Below are positions 8,134 through 15,560 of a DNA stretch of 18,537 nt, one piece after another. Position numbers and translations under genes: made by a program. Each line of letters opens with the position of its first letter. Within the stretch, counting starts at the first letter, position 1. The DNA lies in the NCBI GenBank assembly GCA_964618515.1, contig CAZUAS010000055.1, positions 1-18,537 of the forward strand, in the 5' to 3' direction. Below the pieces are notes generated by a model. That model worked only from the letters and a program-made list of their open reading frames with translations, made no database searches and had not been told where the DNA came from. This DNA comes from JAFGNW01 sp964618515 (lineage in GTDB: Bacteria > Zixibacteria > MSB-5A5 > GN15 > FEB-12).

Positions 8134-8146
8134 GCTCGAAAGGAGC
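8134..8146 (+). promoter_or_regulatory. SD within a 4-bp hairpin, copy C
   Basis: GCTCGAAAGGAGC is identical to 4272-4284 and has the same five-base spacing to ATG 8152, although the sequence upstream of it has diverged. Confidence 0.55.
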
Positions 8147-8151
8147 GAAGA

Positions 8152-11100
8152 ATGACGAAGAAGCTTTTAACTTTATTGATCCTCACCTTGTTTATTTTCA
8201 CATCGCTGGCGGTGGTGGCGGAAGCGAAGATTCGCATGCATGACAAGCGCGTTGACCGTATTGCTCAGTATGGTTTTCAAGCTCAGCGGCAAGCCGCAAC
8301 CCAGCCTGAAAGCGAATACGGCGCGGTAACAACTTCCAAGCGGATGCCCCCGGCTTCTCTGGGCTACTCGGGTCTGACCGATGCCCCGGGAGAGTTCGTC
8401 GGCACCAGCTATCGTGACAAGCAGTATCATGTCTCAGCGCCGCGTATGATTGACTGGCGGGCTCCTGATCCGCAGATTCACATAGCTTACACCTACCAGA
8501 TGTGCGGCGGTGATCCGGACGTATGCCCGCGTTTTCACGCTTATAACCTATATGACCCGATTAGCGGAACCTGGCCCCTTATAGCCAACATCGGTATCGC
8601 ACTTCAAACCGTACCCAAGCAGGGTACCTATGTATCGCTCGATGTCGAACCAGCTAATGGCGGCGCTTTGGTGGCCGGGATTATCACCAACGATGGTTCC
8701 TTCACCGACTTTGTACCTGCCCAGTATGGCTGGGATGCCACGGCTCCGATAATTTATGGTAACTTTCAATCCATACCGGTCAACATGAACCTGGCGGTCG
8801 ATACCTTCGGCGTATCCTATCCTCGTATAGAACACCATATTTATGGTACTGACACGGCTATTTATCTGCTCTGTTATGAAGGCGTTTATGACGATGAAGG
8901 CATTTATGAAACTTCATTTCTGGAATTCTGGAAGAAACCCGGAGGAGCGGCAAGCACCGAGAGCTGGACTATGACACCCCTGGCGGAAGACGAGGAATTC
9001 TGGTGGGATTCCTGGGATATTTCAGCATCGCGGGTATCCGGCAAAGTGGCGGTTTCATTCGTGGCTTTCCTTCTGGATACCCTTACTAATGGCGGTTCCG
9101 ATGTGTTTTATCGGGTTTCCAATGACATGGGTAATAACTGGGGTTCGATTCAAAATATCACCGGTTATGTCAGCAAGGGTAACGAACCGGGTTATCGAGC
9201 CTGGATTGAGTCGCACGTTTTGATTACCAGCGACGACGAGATTCACGTTCTGTTTAATGCCAACCGTTATTTCCCGCCGCATTTGATGCCGGATTCGGCG
9301 GCCGTCTATAATAACAGCCGTCGTTGCCGTCTGTTCCACTGGTCAAGCGGGACCGGTATAATCAGCACGGTTCAGAACGCGGAATTTGATCCCTTGCGCT
9401 GTTGCGGTGTGGGCGGTATCAACGTTCAAAACCTGGCTCGTTTCGAGCTTTCCGAATGTGCCGACCGTCTTTATGCCGTCTGGGTTCAGTACGGCGACCC
9501 GGATAACGGCGATTCGACCGACTGTGCCGATTACGATGCCGGTTACAGTGTCTTCGCTATCGGTTACAACGGCGACCTCCATATGTCAGTATCGACGGAC
9601 CTCACAGGCTTGTCATGGGATGCGGCCCGTAATATAACCAATACCAAGACGCCGGATTGCGGTCTTGACAGCTGCCATGCGGAAAACATGCCTTCCATTT
9701 CGCGGGTGGGTATGGATGTCAGCGACTGGACGGGTTTGGACTGGTCGAGTGCCCCGGATGCCTTTACGGTAAATCCGGGAACCCATACCAATACCGAATA
9801 CATCGATGTCTTCTATGTTGATGACCATTCGCCGTCAGCCGCACCTGATAACGCGGGACGGGGTTATCCGGAAACATACACCTCCAACCCGCACAAATGG
9901 TTCCGTCTGCCCTGTGTGGACCCGGTTATCAAACCGATTATACTGGTGCACATGGAAGATGTAACCTACCCCTTCTACACCCAGCATGGCGAATATTATA
10001 ACCTTAAGGTACCGGTTGAAAATGCCGGTAACGACATTCTACATGTCAATACGATCCGCTATTCTAAATATACCTATACGACTACCGACTGGATCGGTCT
10101 GAGCAAAACCTCGATGACCATCACCAACCTGGCGCCGAACAACTGGGATACCGTAGTGGTGACCCTCAACAAGGGTGGCGCCATCAACAACCCCGGTACG
10201 ATTGTGGAGCTGTCCGGCGAAGTGTTCTTCGATTCGGATGACCCCGATAACCCGACCGTATCATTCCTGGTGGATTTCCCGGTAGCCGATACGATTGTCG
10301 GTGTTGTATGGGGTGAGGTTTCAACCGGTATCGTGAGCCTGGCGGTAGGCAGCAATGGTAATATGGGTAACAATTACATTGGTTACCAGAACCTGGATTA
10401 TTATAACACCACTCTTGAATGTGACAATGCAAGCAGTTTGGATTCCTCCGGCGCGGATACTATTCCCGGAGACGCTTCGATTTATCTTGGCGACGCTTCG
10501 CCGGTGATTCTAACGGCGCAAATCGTCGGCAGTGATACCAACGTAACGGCCAGCTGGTCGATATTCGGCAATGGCTTTGCCTCCGAGAACGGTTTCAAAC
10601 CGGTTATCGGTGAAACACCCGGCGGTGTGAAACTGACCAACCCGACGCATTATACTTCGGGAGGTTACTATGATTGCTACCACAGCGGAACCTTTATAAC
10701 GGTGGACTCAACCGTGGCGGTGGAGAAAACCTACTATGCCCCGACCGGTACCAACGCCCAGTACGTGATTCAAATGATGCGTATCTACTCGTATGACGGC
10801 GCCGCTCACAGCGGCCTGGTAATCGGTGAAGCTTTTGACTGGGATATTCCTGCGGATACCGGTTCTTATAACAAATCCGCGACGGATCCGGTCAACGACC
10901 TGATTTATCAGATTGGCGGCGAGTTCAATGAAAACCATGGCGATTCCCTGGAATGCACTAACAACGATACCCGTATGGGCGGGGCGGTGCGGATCGGCTA
11001 TTACACTAAGGCCGAGTGGAACGCCGACAGCTCTGTAATGCACACCGACCCGATCTACGGCGGTTACGCGGCTCTCAACGAGGATTACGTATATCCAGCG

Positions 11101-11616
11101 AGTGGTTTTGTGCCTCTCGAACTGTATCGGAATATGCTCACCAACTCGGGCCTTAACGCCCAGCCTTCGTCGGTCATCAAAGACCAGCACACCGTGTTGA
11201 CGTATTTCAACAATTACAGCCTGGGCGCTACCGATACGCTTATCATCTGGACAGTAATGGCTACTATCCCGCCTACATTCACAAAGGATGTTCAGGCGCT
11301 GGTGAACCAGATTGACGCAGCCAAAGCCTGGCTCGAAGACAACATCTGGGACATCAAGAAGGAATTCCTGGGTTGCTGTATCGGCATGACGGGCAATGCT
11401 GATTGCTCGGCTTCCGAAGACCCGGATATTTCGGATATTACCCGTTTGATTTCGTTCCTGTATCTGCAGGGTGCAGAACTTTGCTGCGTGGCGGAAGCCG
11501 ATGTTGACAATTCGGGCGGCAGTGATCCGCAGGTAAACGATGTTGACATTTCCGACATCACCTATCTGATTGCCCACCTGTATCTTGACCATCGCGCCCT
11601 CAAACCCTGCCCGTGA
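8152..11616 (+). CDS. Secreted propeller / Ig-like / dockerin protein, array copy C
   Basis: The product has 1154 residues. Its signal peptide is MTKKLLTLLILTLFIF, then AVVAEA-K. Asp-box SNDMGNNW lies at 323-330, second box-like STDLTGLSW, and WFRLPC at 583. The Ig-like domain carries ENAGNDIL and VVTLNKGGAINNPGT. The unnamed domain follows (GSNGNMG, DASPVIL, FDWDIPADTGS, NEDYVYP, LIIWTVMATI). Residues 1074-1154 are a dockerin pair ending in KPCP. The N-terminal third is clearly more diverged from copies A and B than the C-terminal part, including short insertions. The stop is TGA followed by in-frame TAA. It probably has the same extracellular role as copies A and B but a different target through the variable propeller (inference). 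A 314-codon antisense frame at 10708-11652 is a shadow. Confidence 0.87.
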   Translation: MTKKLLTLLILTLFIFTSLAVVAEAKIRMHDKRVDRIAQYGFQAQRQAATQPESEYGAVTTSKRMPPASLGYSGLTDAPGEFVGTSYRDKQYHVSAPRMIDWRAPDPQIHIAYTYQMCGGDPDVCPRFHAYNLYDPISGTWPLIANIGIALQTVPKQGTYVSLDVEPANGGALVAGIITNDGSFTDFVPAQYGWDATAPIIYGNFQSIPVNMNLAVDTFGVSYPRIEHHIYGTDTAIYLLCYEGVYDDEGIYETSFLEFWKKPGGAASTESWTMTPLAEDEEFWWDSWDISASRVSGKVAVSFVAFLLDTLTNGGSDVFYRVSNDMGNNWGSIQNITGYVSKGNEPGYRAWIESHVLITSDDEIHVLFNANRYFPPHLMPDSAAVYNNSRRCRLFHWSSGTGIISTVQNAEFDPLRCCGVGGINVQNLARFELSECADRLYAVWVQYGDPDNGDSTDCADYDAGYSVFAIGYNGDLHMSVSTDLTGLSWDAARNITNTKTPDCGLDSCHAENMPSISRVGMDVSDWTGLDWSSAPDAFTVNPGTHTNTEYIDVFYVDDHSPSAAPDNAGRGYPETYTSNPHKWFRLPCVDPVIKPIILVHMEDVTYPFYTQHGEYYNLKVPVENAGNDILHVNTIRYSKYTYTTTDWIGLSKTSMTITNLAPNNWDTVVVTLNKGGAINNPGTIVELSGEVFFDSDDPDNPTVSFLVDFPVADTIVGVVWGEVSTGIVSLAVGSNGNMGNNYIGYQNLDYYNTTLECDNASSLDSSGADTIPGDASIYLGDASPVILTAQIVGSDTNVTASWSIFGNGFASENGFKPVIGETPGGVKLTNPTHYTSGGYYDCYHSGTFITVDSTVAVEKTYYAPTGTNAQYVIQMMRIYSYDGAAHSGLVIGEAFDWDIPADTGSYNKSATDPVNDLIYQIGGEFNENHGDSLECTNNDTRMGGAVRIGYYTKAEWNADSSVMHTDPIYGGYAALNEDYVYPASGFVPLELYRNMLTNSGLNAQPSSVIKDQHTVLTYFNNYSLGATDTLIIWTVMATIPPTFTKDVQALVNQIDAAKAWLEDNIWDIKKEFLGCCIGMTGNADCSASEDPDISDITRLISFLYLQGAELCCVAEADVDNSGGSDPQVNDVDISDITYLIAHLYLDHRALKPCP

Positions 11617-11637
11617 TAACGTAATTTTTGCGATATT

Positions 11638-11672
11638 AAAAGGCTGTCTCACAACGAGACAGCCTTTTTTTC
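11638..11672 (+). terminator. Intrinsic terminator after array copy C
   Basis: AAAAGGCTGTCTC (11638-11650) pairs perfectly with GAGACAGCCTTTT around the loop ACAAC and is followed by a T-run. Confidence 0.95.
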
Positions 11673-11908
11673 TTGTTTTTTTTCATTTTTTATATATATT
11701 TGTAGTGTAAGAAGTTGAGTGGATTTGTACCCGTCTGATTTGGTCTTCCCCATCTAATCAGAATCTCTTAGCACGGGATTTATTGAAAAAAAGTAAACTT
11801 TATCATATTTGGGGTGGTTATAAAAGATAATTACTAAAAGGATATGCCTTTAGTGACGTTAATATATTAAGAATGTCTTTTTTAAATGGGGTTTGCCGGA
11901 GAATAAAC
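11673..11908 (+). other. Leader of the dockerin subtilase gene
   Basis: An AT-rich spacer with no gene. GGGGTGGT at 11811-11818 is a variant of the GGAGGTG(GT) element found upstream of 4290, 8152 and 14527. An 8-bp hairpin with one bulged A (ACTAAAAGG 11833-11841 with CCTTTAGT 11847-11854) follows; it has no T-run. TTGAAA and TATTTG 17 bases apart near 11783-11811 could be a promoter, but the -10 is poor. Confidence 0.45.
11898..11902 (+). promoter_or_regulatory. Ribosome binding site that fixes the start at 11909
   Basis: GGAGA lies six bases before ATG 11909. The in-frame ATG at 11873 has no SD and adds 12 residues before the signal peptide. Confidence 0.7.
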
Positions 11909-14272
11909 ATGTCAAAAACAACCAAATATTCGACTTTGCTTATTCTAACGGGGCTATTCTGGTTTTTGATGGTCCCCGACGGATACAGCCGGATATATGA
12001 AAATCTCGAGACACCTAAGCCATACATAATCAAGGGCAAAGTCACGGTTCAATTTGAAGATGACCTTGACCTGAGCAGTATGAAAAGGAATTTCGGACGG
12101 GTAAGTCTGGGTCATGCCGGGCTCGACAGAACTTTCGAAGAATTGCAGATTAGCGGTTTTAGGAAAATATTTCCTATGGAAAAGGAAAAGCCCCCGGTTA
12201 ATTCCGGGTTAAAGGATTTGACCCGCTACTATGAGATATCATTTCCGGATACGATAAGTGTCGAAAAAATCGTCAACCGCCTTCTTCAGGACCCCAATAT
12301 CCGCTGGGCCGAACCGGTGCTGGCGATACCGGTTGACCGGGTTCCTGACGACCCGTCCTGGACCTCCCAGTGGCACCGCACTAAACTGCAGCTGGCCGAC
12401 ACCTGGGAAAAGGAAACCGGCTCCGATTCGATAAAAATCGCCATCATCGATACCGGGGTTAATTATCGCCATCCCGACCTGGCCGCCAATATCTGGGTCA
12501 ATCCGGGCGAGGATATCGACAGCGACGGTGAAGTTTACGACCTTGACGATATCGACGGCCTGGATAATGATTCCAACGGCGTGGTCGATGATTTAATCGG
12601 TTATGATTTCTTAACCGGTATCGGCAGTGTCTGGCCGGGCGAGGATGCCGGCACGCCGGATTCCGACCCGAATGATTTTGATGGTCACGGCACCCATTGC
12701 AGCGGGATATCCGCCGCCGTAACCAACAATGCTACTGACGTTGTCGGTATCGCCGGGGGCTGGAGCGGGTACCGTTCTTTTGGCGGCGCCCGGATAATGT
12801 GTCTTAGAGTCGGCGCCACGGCTTCCGACGGAAGGGGTTATGTCAATCCCAATGACTGCGCCACTGCCATCAACTATGCCGCCAACAACGGCGCTCATGT
12901 CATCAACTGCAGCTGGGGCAGTTCTTCGGTACAAAACAGCGCCCTGCAAAATGCCATCATCGGACACAGCGTGACTGTCTGTCATGCCGCCGGGAATGAT
13001 AATACCACCACTCCGGGACCCATGGACAACTTCTACGAAGTCCTTTCGGTTGCAGCCACCACGTCTTCCGACCTCAAGGCTTCTTACAGCAATTACGGTT
13101 CCTGGATTGATGTCAGCGCCCCAGGCTCGAGTATTCTCTCTACTTATTCTTACAGTTATACCCCGGGCACTAACACAATCAGCGGGACCTCCATGGCTTC
13201 CCCGATGGTGGCCGGACTGGCGGCCCTGATTCGTTCAGCCATGCCCTCGCTTACGGTGGAAGAAGTAAACGCTATTATCAGAAATAATACCGACGACATT
13301 TACGCCCTTAATCCCGCTTACTCCGGTCTTCTCGGAACCGGCCGCATTAATGCCAACAAAGCCCTCTCCGTACTGGCTATTGCCATGTTTTCCAGCGATG
13401 CTACCGAAGGCCAGGTACCCCTCGAAGTTAATTTCACCGACCTTTCACCCAACTCCCCGACCTCATGGGAGTGGTCTTTCGGCGACGGCGCAACCTCGGC
13501 TATCCAGAATCCCTCGCATATTTATACCGAACCGGGGATTTACAATGTTTCACTGAAGGTCAACGACACCAACGGTTTGGGCGAAGAACGCCTGCGCCAT
13601 TATATCTGGGCCCGGGCCGATACCATGATTATCGATTCGGTAATGGTTAACCGCGGACAGCAGGCGGTAGTACCGATTTATCTTAATAATACCGCCCAGA
13701 TTAAAAATATGACCATCTCCATAACTCTGCCCAACAACCAAGGCATAAAACTCGATTCCGCCTCTATGCAGGGTACCCGAACCGAATATTTTCATACCCG
13801 GGAGTATCCCGGTTTTGATTTTGCCAATAAAAGATATGCCATTTACCTGGGGTCAAGCCCGCAGAACTATTCCAACTACCTGATGCCGGATACCGGGACT
13901 TTTTTAAAGTTATATATAACCGTACCGGGCACGGCGGCACCGGGAACACTGGTGACTATTGATACCCTGTCCTGGGGAACATACAAATACCCGGTGTTAA
14001 ACACTATATACGGTCCTTACTGGCCGGTTTTCAAAACCGGTAAGGTTTATGTCCGGCCGTGTGTCCGCGGCGATGTGGACTGCAACGGCGAAGAGCCGAG
14101 TATCACCGATATTACCGCCCTGATAAGCCATCTGTATATCGAACCCATCGGCGAACCGCCAATTGACGCCTATGGCGGCGATGTGAATGGCGACGGCCTC
14201 TACGATATCTCCGATATAACCTATTTAATCAGTTACCTGTACTTAGGGGGTGCGGAGCCGCCGGCCAAATAA
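11909..14272 (+). CDS. Secreted subtilisin-family (S8) protease with PKD, cohesin-like and dockerin modules
   Basis: The product has 787 residues from ATG 11909. A Sec signal covers residues 1-27 and an I9-like propeptide about 35-145. The S8 domain spans about 150-490 with all catalytic residues: D181 (IIDTGVNYRHPDL), H260 (DGHGTHCSG), oxyanion N363 (HAAGNDN) and S428 (GTSMASPMVAG). An acidic loop after the Asp motif (VNPGEDIDSDG, then DNDSNGVVDD) probably binds calcium. Residues about 492-568 are a PKD domain (WSFGDG, NPSHIY, PGIYNVSLKV). Residues about 570-716 resemble a cohesin-like beta-sandwich (VNRGQQAVVPIYLNN). Residues about 718-787 are a dockerin pair (GDVDCNGEEPSITDIT, then GDVNGDGLYDISDIT). 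It should be a self-processing endoprotease exported to the surface and held in the same assembly as the array proteins, which it might mature or degrade (inference). It has its own leader and terminator. The cohesin-like label is the least certain part. Confidence 0.9.
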   Translation: MSKTTKYSTLLILTGLFWFLMVPDGYSRIYENLETPKPYIIKGKVTVQFEDDLDLSSMKRNFGRVSLGHAGLDRTFEELQISGFRKIFPMEKEKPPVNSGLKDLTRYYEISFPDTISVEKIVNRLLQDPNIRWAEPVLAIPVDRVPDDPSWTSQWHRTKLQLADTWEKETGSDSIKIAIIDTGVNYRHPDLAANIWVNPGEDIDSDGEVYDLDDIDGLDNDSNGVVDDLIGYDFLTGIGSVWPGEDAGTPDSDPNDFDGHGTHCSGISAAVTNNATDVVGIAGGWSGYRSFGGARIMCLRVGATASDGRGYVNPNDCATAINYAANNGAHVINCSWGSSSVQNSALQNAIIGHSVTVCHAAGNDNTTTPGPMDNFYEVLSVAATTSSDLKASYSNYGSWIDVSAPGSSILSTYSYSYTPGTNTISGTSMASPMVAGLAALIRSAMPSLTVEEVNAIIRNNTDDIYALNPAYSGLLGTGRINANKALSVLAIAMFSSDATEGQVPLEVNFTDLSPNSPTSWEWSFGDGATSAIQNPSHIYTEPGIYNVSLKVNDTNGLGEERLRHYIWARADTMIIDSVMVNRGQQAVVPIYLNNTAQIKNMTISITLPNNQGIKLDSASMQGTRTEYFHTREYPGFDFANKRYAIYLGSSPQNYSNYLMPDTGTFLKLYITVPGTAAPGTLVTIDTLSWGTYKYPVLNTIYGPYWPVFKTGKVYVRPCVRGDVDCNGEEPSITDITALISHLYIEPIGEPPIDAYGGDVNGDGLYDISDITYLISYLYLGGAEPPAK

Positions 14273-14299
14273 TAGGACCAGATAATTTAAGGAATTTAT

Positions 14300-14327
14300 A
14301 AAGGCGGATTAATTTTCCGCCTTTTTT
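14300..14327 (+). terminator. Intrinsic terminator after the subtilase
   Basis: AAAGGCGGA (14300-14308) pairs with TCCGCCTTT from 14316 around a T/A-rich loop, followed by T residues. Confidence 0.92.
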
Positions 14328-14347
14328 GTACCGGCCAAGTTTTTTTA

Positions 14348-14376
14348 TTGACTAACAAATTATATTGAATTATTCT
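14348..14376 (+). promoter_or_regulatory. Sigma70-type promoter for the sorting-domain protein
   Basis: TTGACT (14348-14353), exactly 17 bases, TATTCT (14371-14376). It lies after the preceding terminator and would give a leader of about 140 bases containing the AGGAGGTG element. Confidence 0.55.
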
Positions 14377-14435
14377 GTAAATGTATAAAGATGAAAATTA
14401 TATAATTTTATCAGATATATTTCTTGTAAAAAAAT

Positions 14436-14443
14436 AGGAGGTG
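14436..14443 (+). promoter_or_regulatory. AGGAGGTG leader element before the sorting-domain gene
   Basis: Same octamer as at 8027-8034, here 91 bases before ATG 14527 and without a start codon at proper spacing. A second SD, AAGGAG (14476-14481), precedes TTG 14487, which could open a 16-codon frame overlapping the real start in another frame. Confidence 0.4.
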
Positions 14444-14515
14444 TTATTCATATTTATTTGTTAACGGAATAACTTAAGGAGTTAATTTGTCTTTGATAAA
14501 GAAAATTTTTTATAT

Positions 14516-14520
14516 GGAGG
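14516..14520 (+). promoter_or_regulatory. Strong SD for the gene at 14527
   Basis: GGAGG lies six bases before ATG 14527, which is followed directly by a signal peptide. Confidence 0.8.
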
Positions 14521-14526
14521 TAAGGA

Positions 14527-15426
14527 ATGAAAGTTAAATTACTATTAGTTTTTATCCTGTTGTTGACTGTCTCTGTGCCTGCTTTCGGTATCGATAAAGG
14601 TTCTCCCGATTCATTAATTTTATTATGTTCACGTCCCGATACCGCTGGTGTTTGGACATCATTTAAAGTCGAACTCTATTACTGGATTGATTCGAACACC
14701 ACGGTTCTGGGTCTTGCTTCGGCTTTTACATGGCAGGATACTGTAACCGGCAGTCCCTATTCCGATGCCAAAGATATTACTATTGATTCCGCAAAGGCTT
14801 CGGCTACGGCTTTAGCAATTTTTGAATCATCAATAGTATTAGTTGATGGGCGTAACTATACTCAAGCTAATATAAATAATTGTTTTACGTTCTTCGGTAT
14901 AAACTTATTTGGTACAGCTTGTCTCCCGGTTTCACAATCACGGCAACTGCTAGCTACTTATTACTTTACTATTGACAGCTGGACCGGCTCCGATTACATC
15001 TATCTGGATACGTTCATCTTTAAATCGGGGTATAACCTGAAATTCGGCGACCCCGCCAATGGCGATTATGTTCCAATAGTGGTTCTAGGTAATCAAGCTG
15101 GTGGTGTAACACCCCTGATTGTCAGAGACCCTTCCGATGTTCAGGACAATGAGGGCGTTTTGCCGGTTTCCTATTCCCTGATGCAGAATTACCCCAACCC
15201 CTTTAACCCGATGACAACCATTCAGTTCGACCTGGCAAAGAACACTGATTATACCCTGACTATTTATAATGTCCTGGGACAGAAAGTAGAAGAATTCAAA
15301 GAATATGGCGAAAGAGGCAGGCAGACTATCGAATGGAACGCCGGCCAGTATGCCTCAGGTATCTATTTCTACAAACTGGAAACCAAAGACTTTGTTGATA
15401 CCAAGAAGATGATTCTTCTGAAGTAA
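14527..15426 (+). CDS. Small secreted protein with cohesin-like body and C-terminal T9SS/FlgD-Ig-type sorting domain
   Basis: The product has 299 residues. A Sec signal (MKVKLLLVFILLLTVSV, then AFG) covers residues 1-21. Residues about 25-200 form a single beta-rich region (FKVELYYWIDSN, GLASAFTW, LLATYYFTID) that resembles cohesin-like modules of FCB-group bacteria; it has a cysteine pair around NNCFTFFG and GTACLPV that could form a disulfide. Residues 216-299 are the sorting domain: NYPNPFNPMTTIQFDL, then IYNVLGQKV, ASGIYFYKLET and a basic end (KKMILLK). In the type IX secretion system such domains direct outer-membrane translocation and surface attachment. It is the only gene here with this tag; its neighbours carry dockerins. 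It may therefore be a surface anchor for them (inference). The first 400 bases are richer in AT than the rest. Promoter and terminator are its own. Confidence 0.82.
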   Translation: MKVKLLLVFILLLTVSVPAFGIDKGSPDSLILLCSRPDTAGVWTSFKVELYYWIDSNTTVLGLASAFTWQDTVTGSPYSDAKDITIDSAKASATALAIFESSIVLVDGRNYTQANINNCFTFFGINLFGTACLPVSQSRQLLATYYFTIDSWTGSDYIYLDTFIFKSGYNLKFGDPANGDYVPIVVLGNQAGGVTPLIVRDPSDVQDNEGVLPVSYSLMQNYPNPFNPMTTIQFDLAKNTDYTLTIYNVLGQKVEEFKEYGERGRQTIEWNAGQYASGIYFYKLETKDFVDTKKMILLK

Positions 15427-15455
15427 CCATTTACTTTAGCTTACAATTTTGATAT

Positions 15456-15486
15456 AAACCCCCAAAATATTGGGGGTTTTTTTATT
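15456..15486 (+). terminator. Intrinsic terminator after the sorting-domain gene
   Basis: AAACCCCCAA (15456-15465) pairs perfectly with TTGGGGGTTT (15470-15479) around AATA, followed by a T-run. Confidence 0.94.
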
Positions 15487-15492
15487 TTATCC

Positions 15493-15560
15493 CAAGTTGT
15501 CTTTTTCGTCAACCAATTCATTGCCCTACAACAAGTTGTAAGATTATTATTGACAAGTTG
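15493..15560 (+). promoter_or_regulatory. Three CAAGTTG repeats and a TACAAC-AA-GTTGTA palindrome at the glycosidase promoter
   Basis: CAAGTTG occurs at 15493-15499, 15532-15538 and 15554-15560. The second copy is inside a perfect inverted repeat at 15527-15540, ten bases upstream of the -35 box. The third overlaps the end of the -35 box. The second and third copies are 22 bases apart, about two helical turns. This arrangement suggests binding of a transcription regulator. Confidence 0.4.

Larger units (their letters stand above)
7769..8151 (+). other. Long AT-rich leader of array copy C
   Basis: No gene is seen here. In order it holds: a widely spaced inverted repeat GACAGGT (7855-7861) and ACCTGTC (7907-7913); between these arms, TTTATACCATTGG at 7871-7883, matching 3999-4012 upstream of copy B at a similar distance from the start codon (281 against 291 bases); AGGAGGTG at 8027-8034; a hairpin with a T-rich tail at 8061-8085; and the SD hairpin at 8134-8146. 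No standard promoter was convincing. Confidence 0.6.

Noticed and set aside
469..11616. Sialidase (neuraminidase) annotation for the array proteins based on the Asp-boxes and the WFRLPC motif.
   Set aside because: Asp-boxes occur in many propellers. The sialidase FRIP arginine motif is normally N-terminal to them, whereas FRLP here closes the propeller, and I cannot find the other catalytic residues.
10708..11652. A 314-codon reading frame on the minus strand, with similar antisense frames at 7245-7685 and 3415-3717.
   Set aside because: They lie opposite the unnamed domain and dockerin coding of the array genes. They recur because the sense sequences are homologous; their products look like no family and have no independent SD or spacing.
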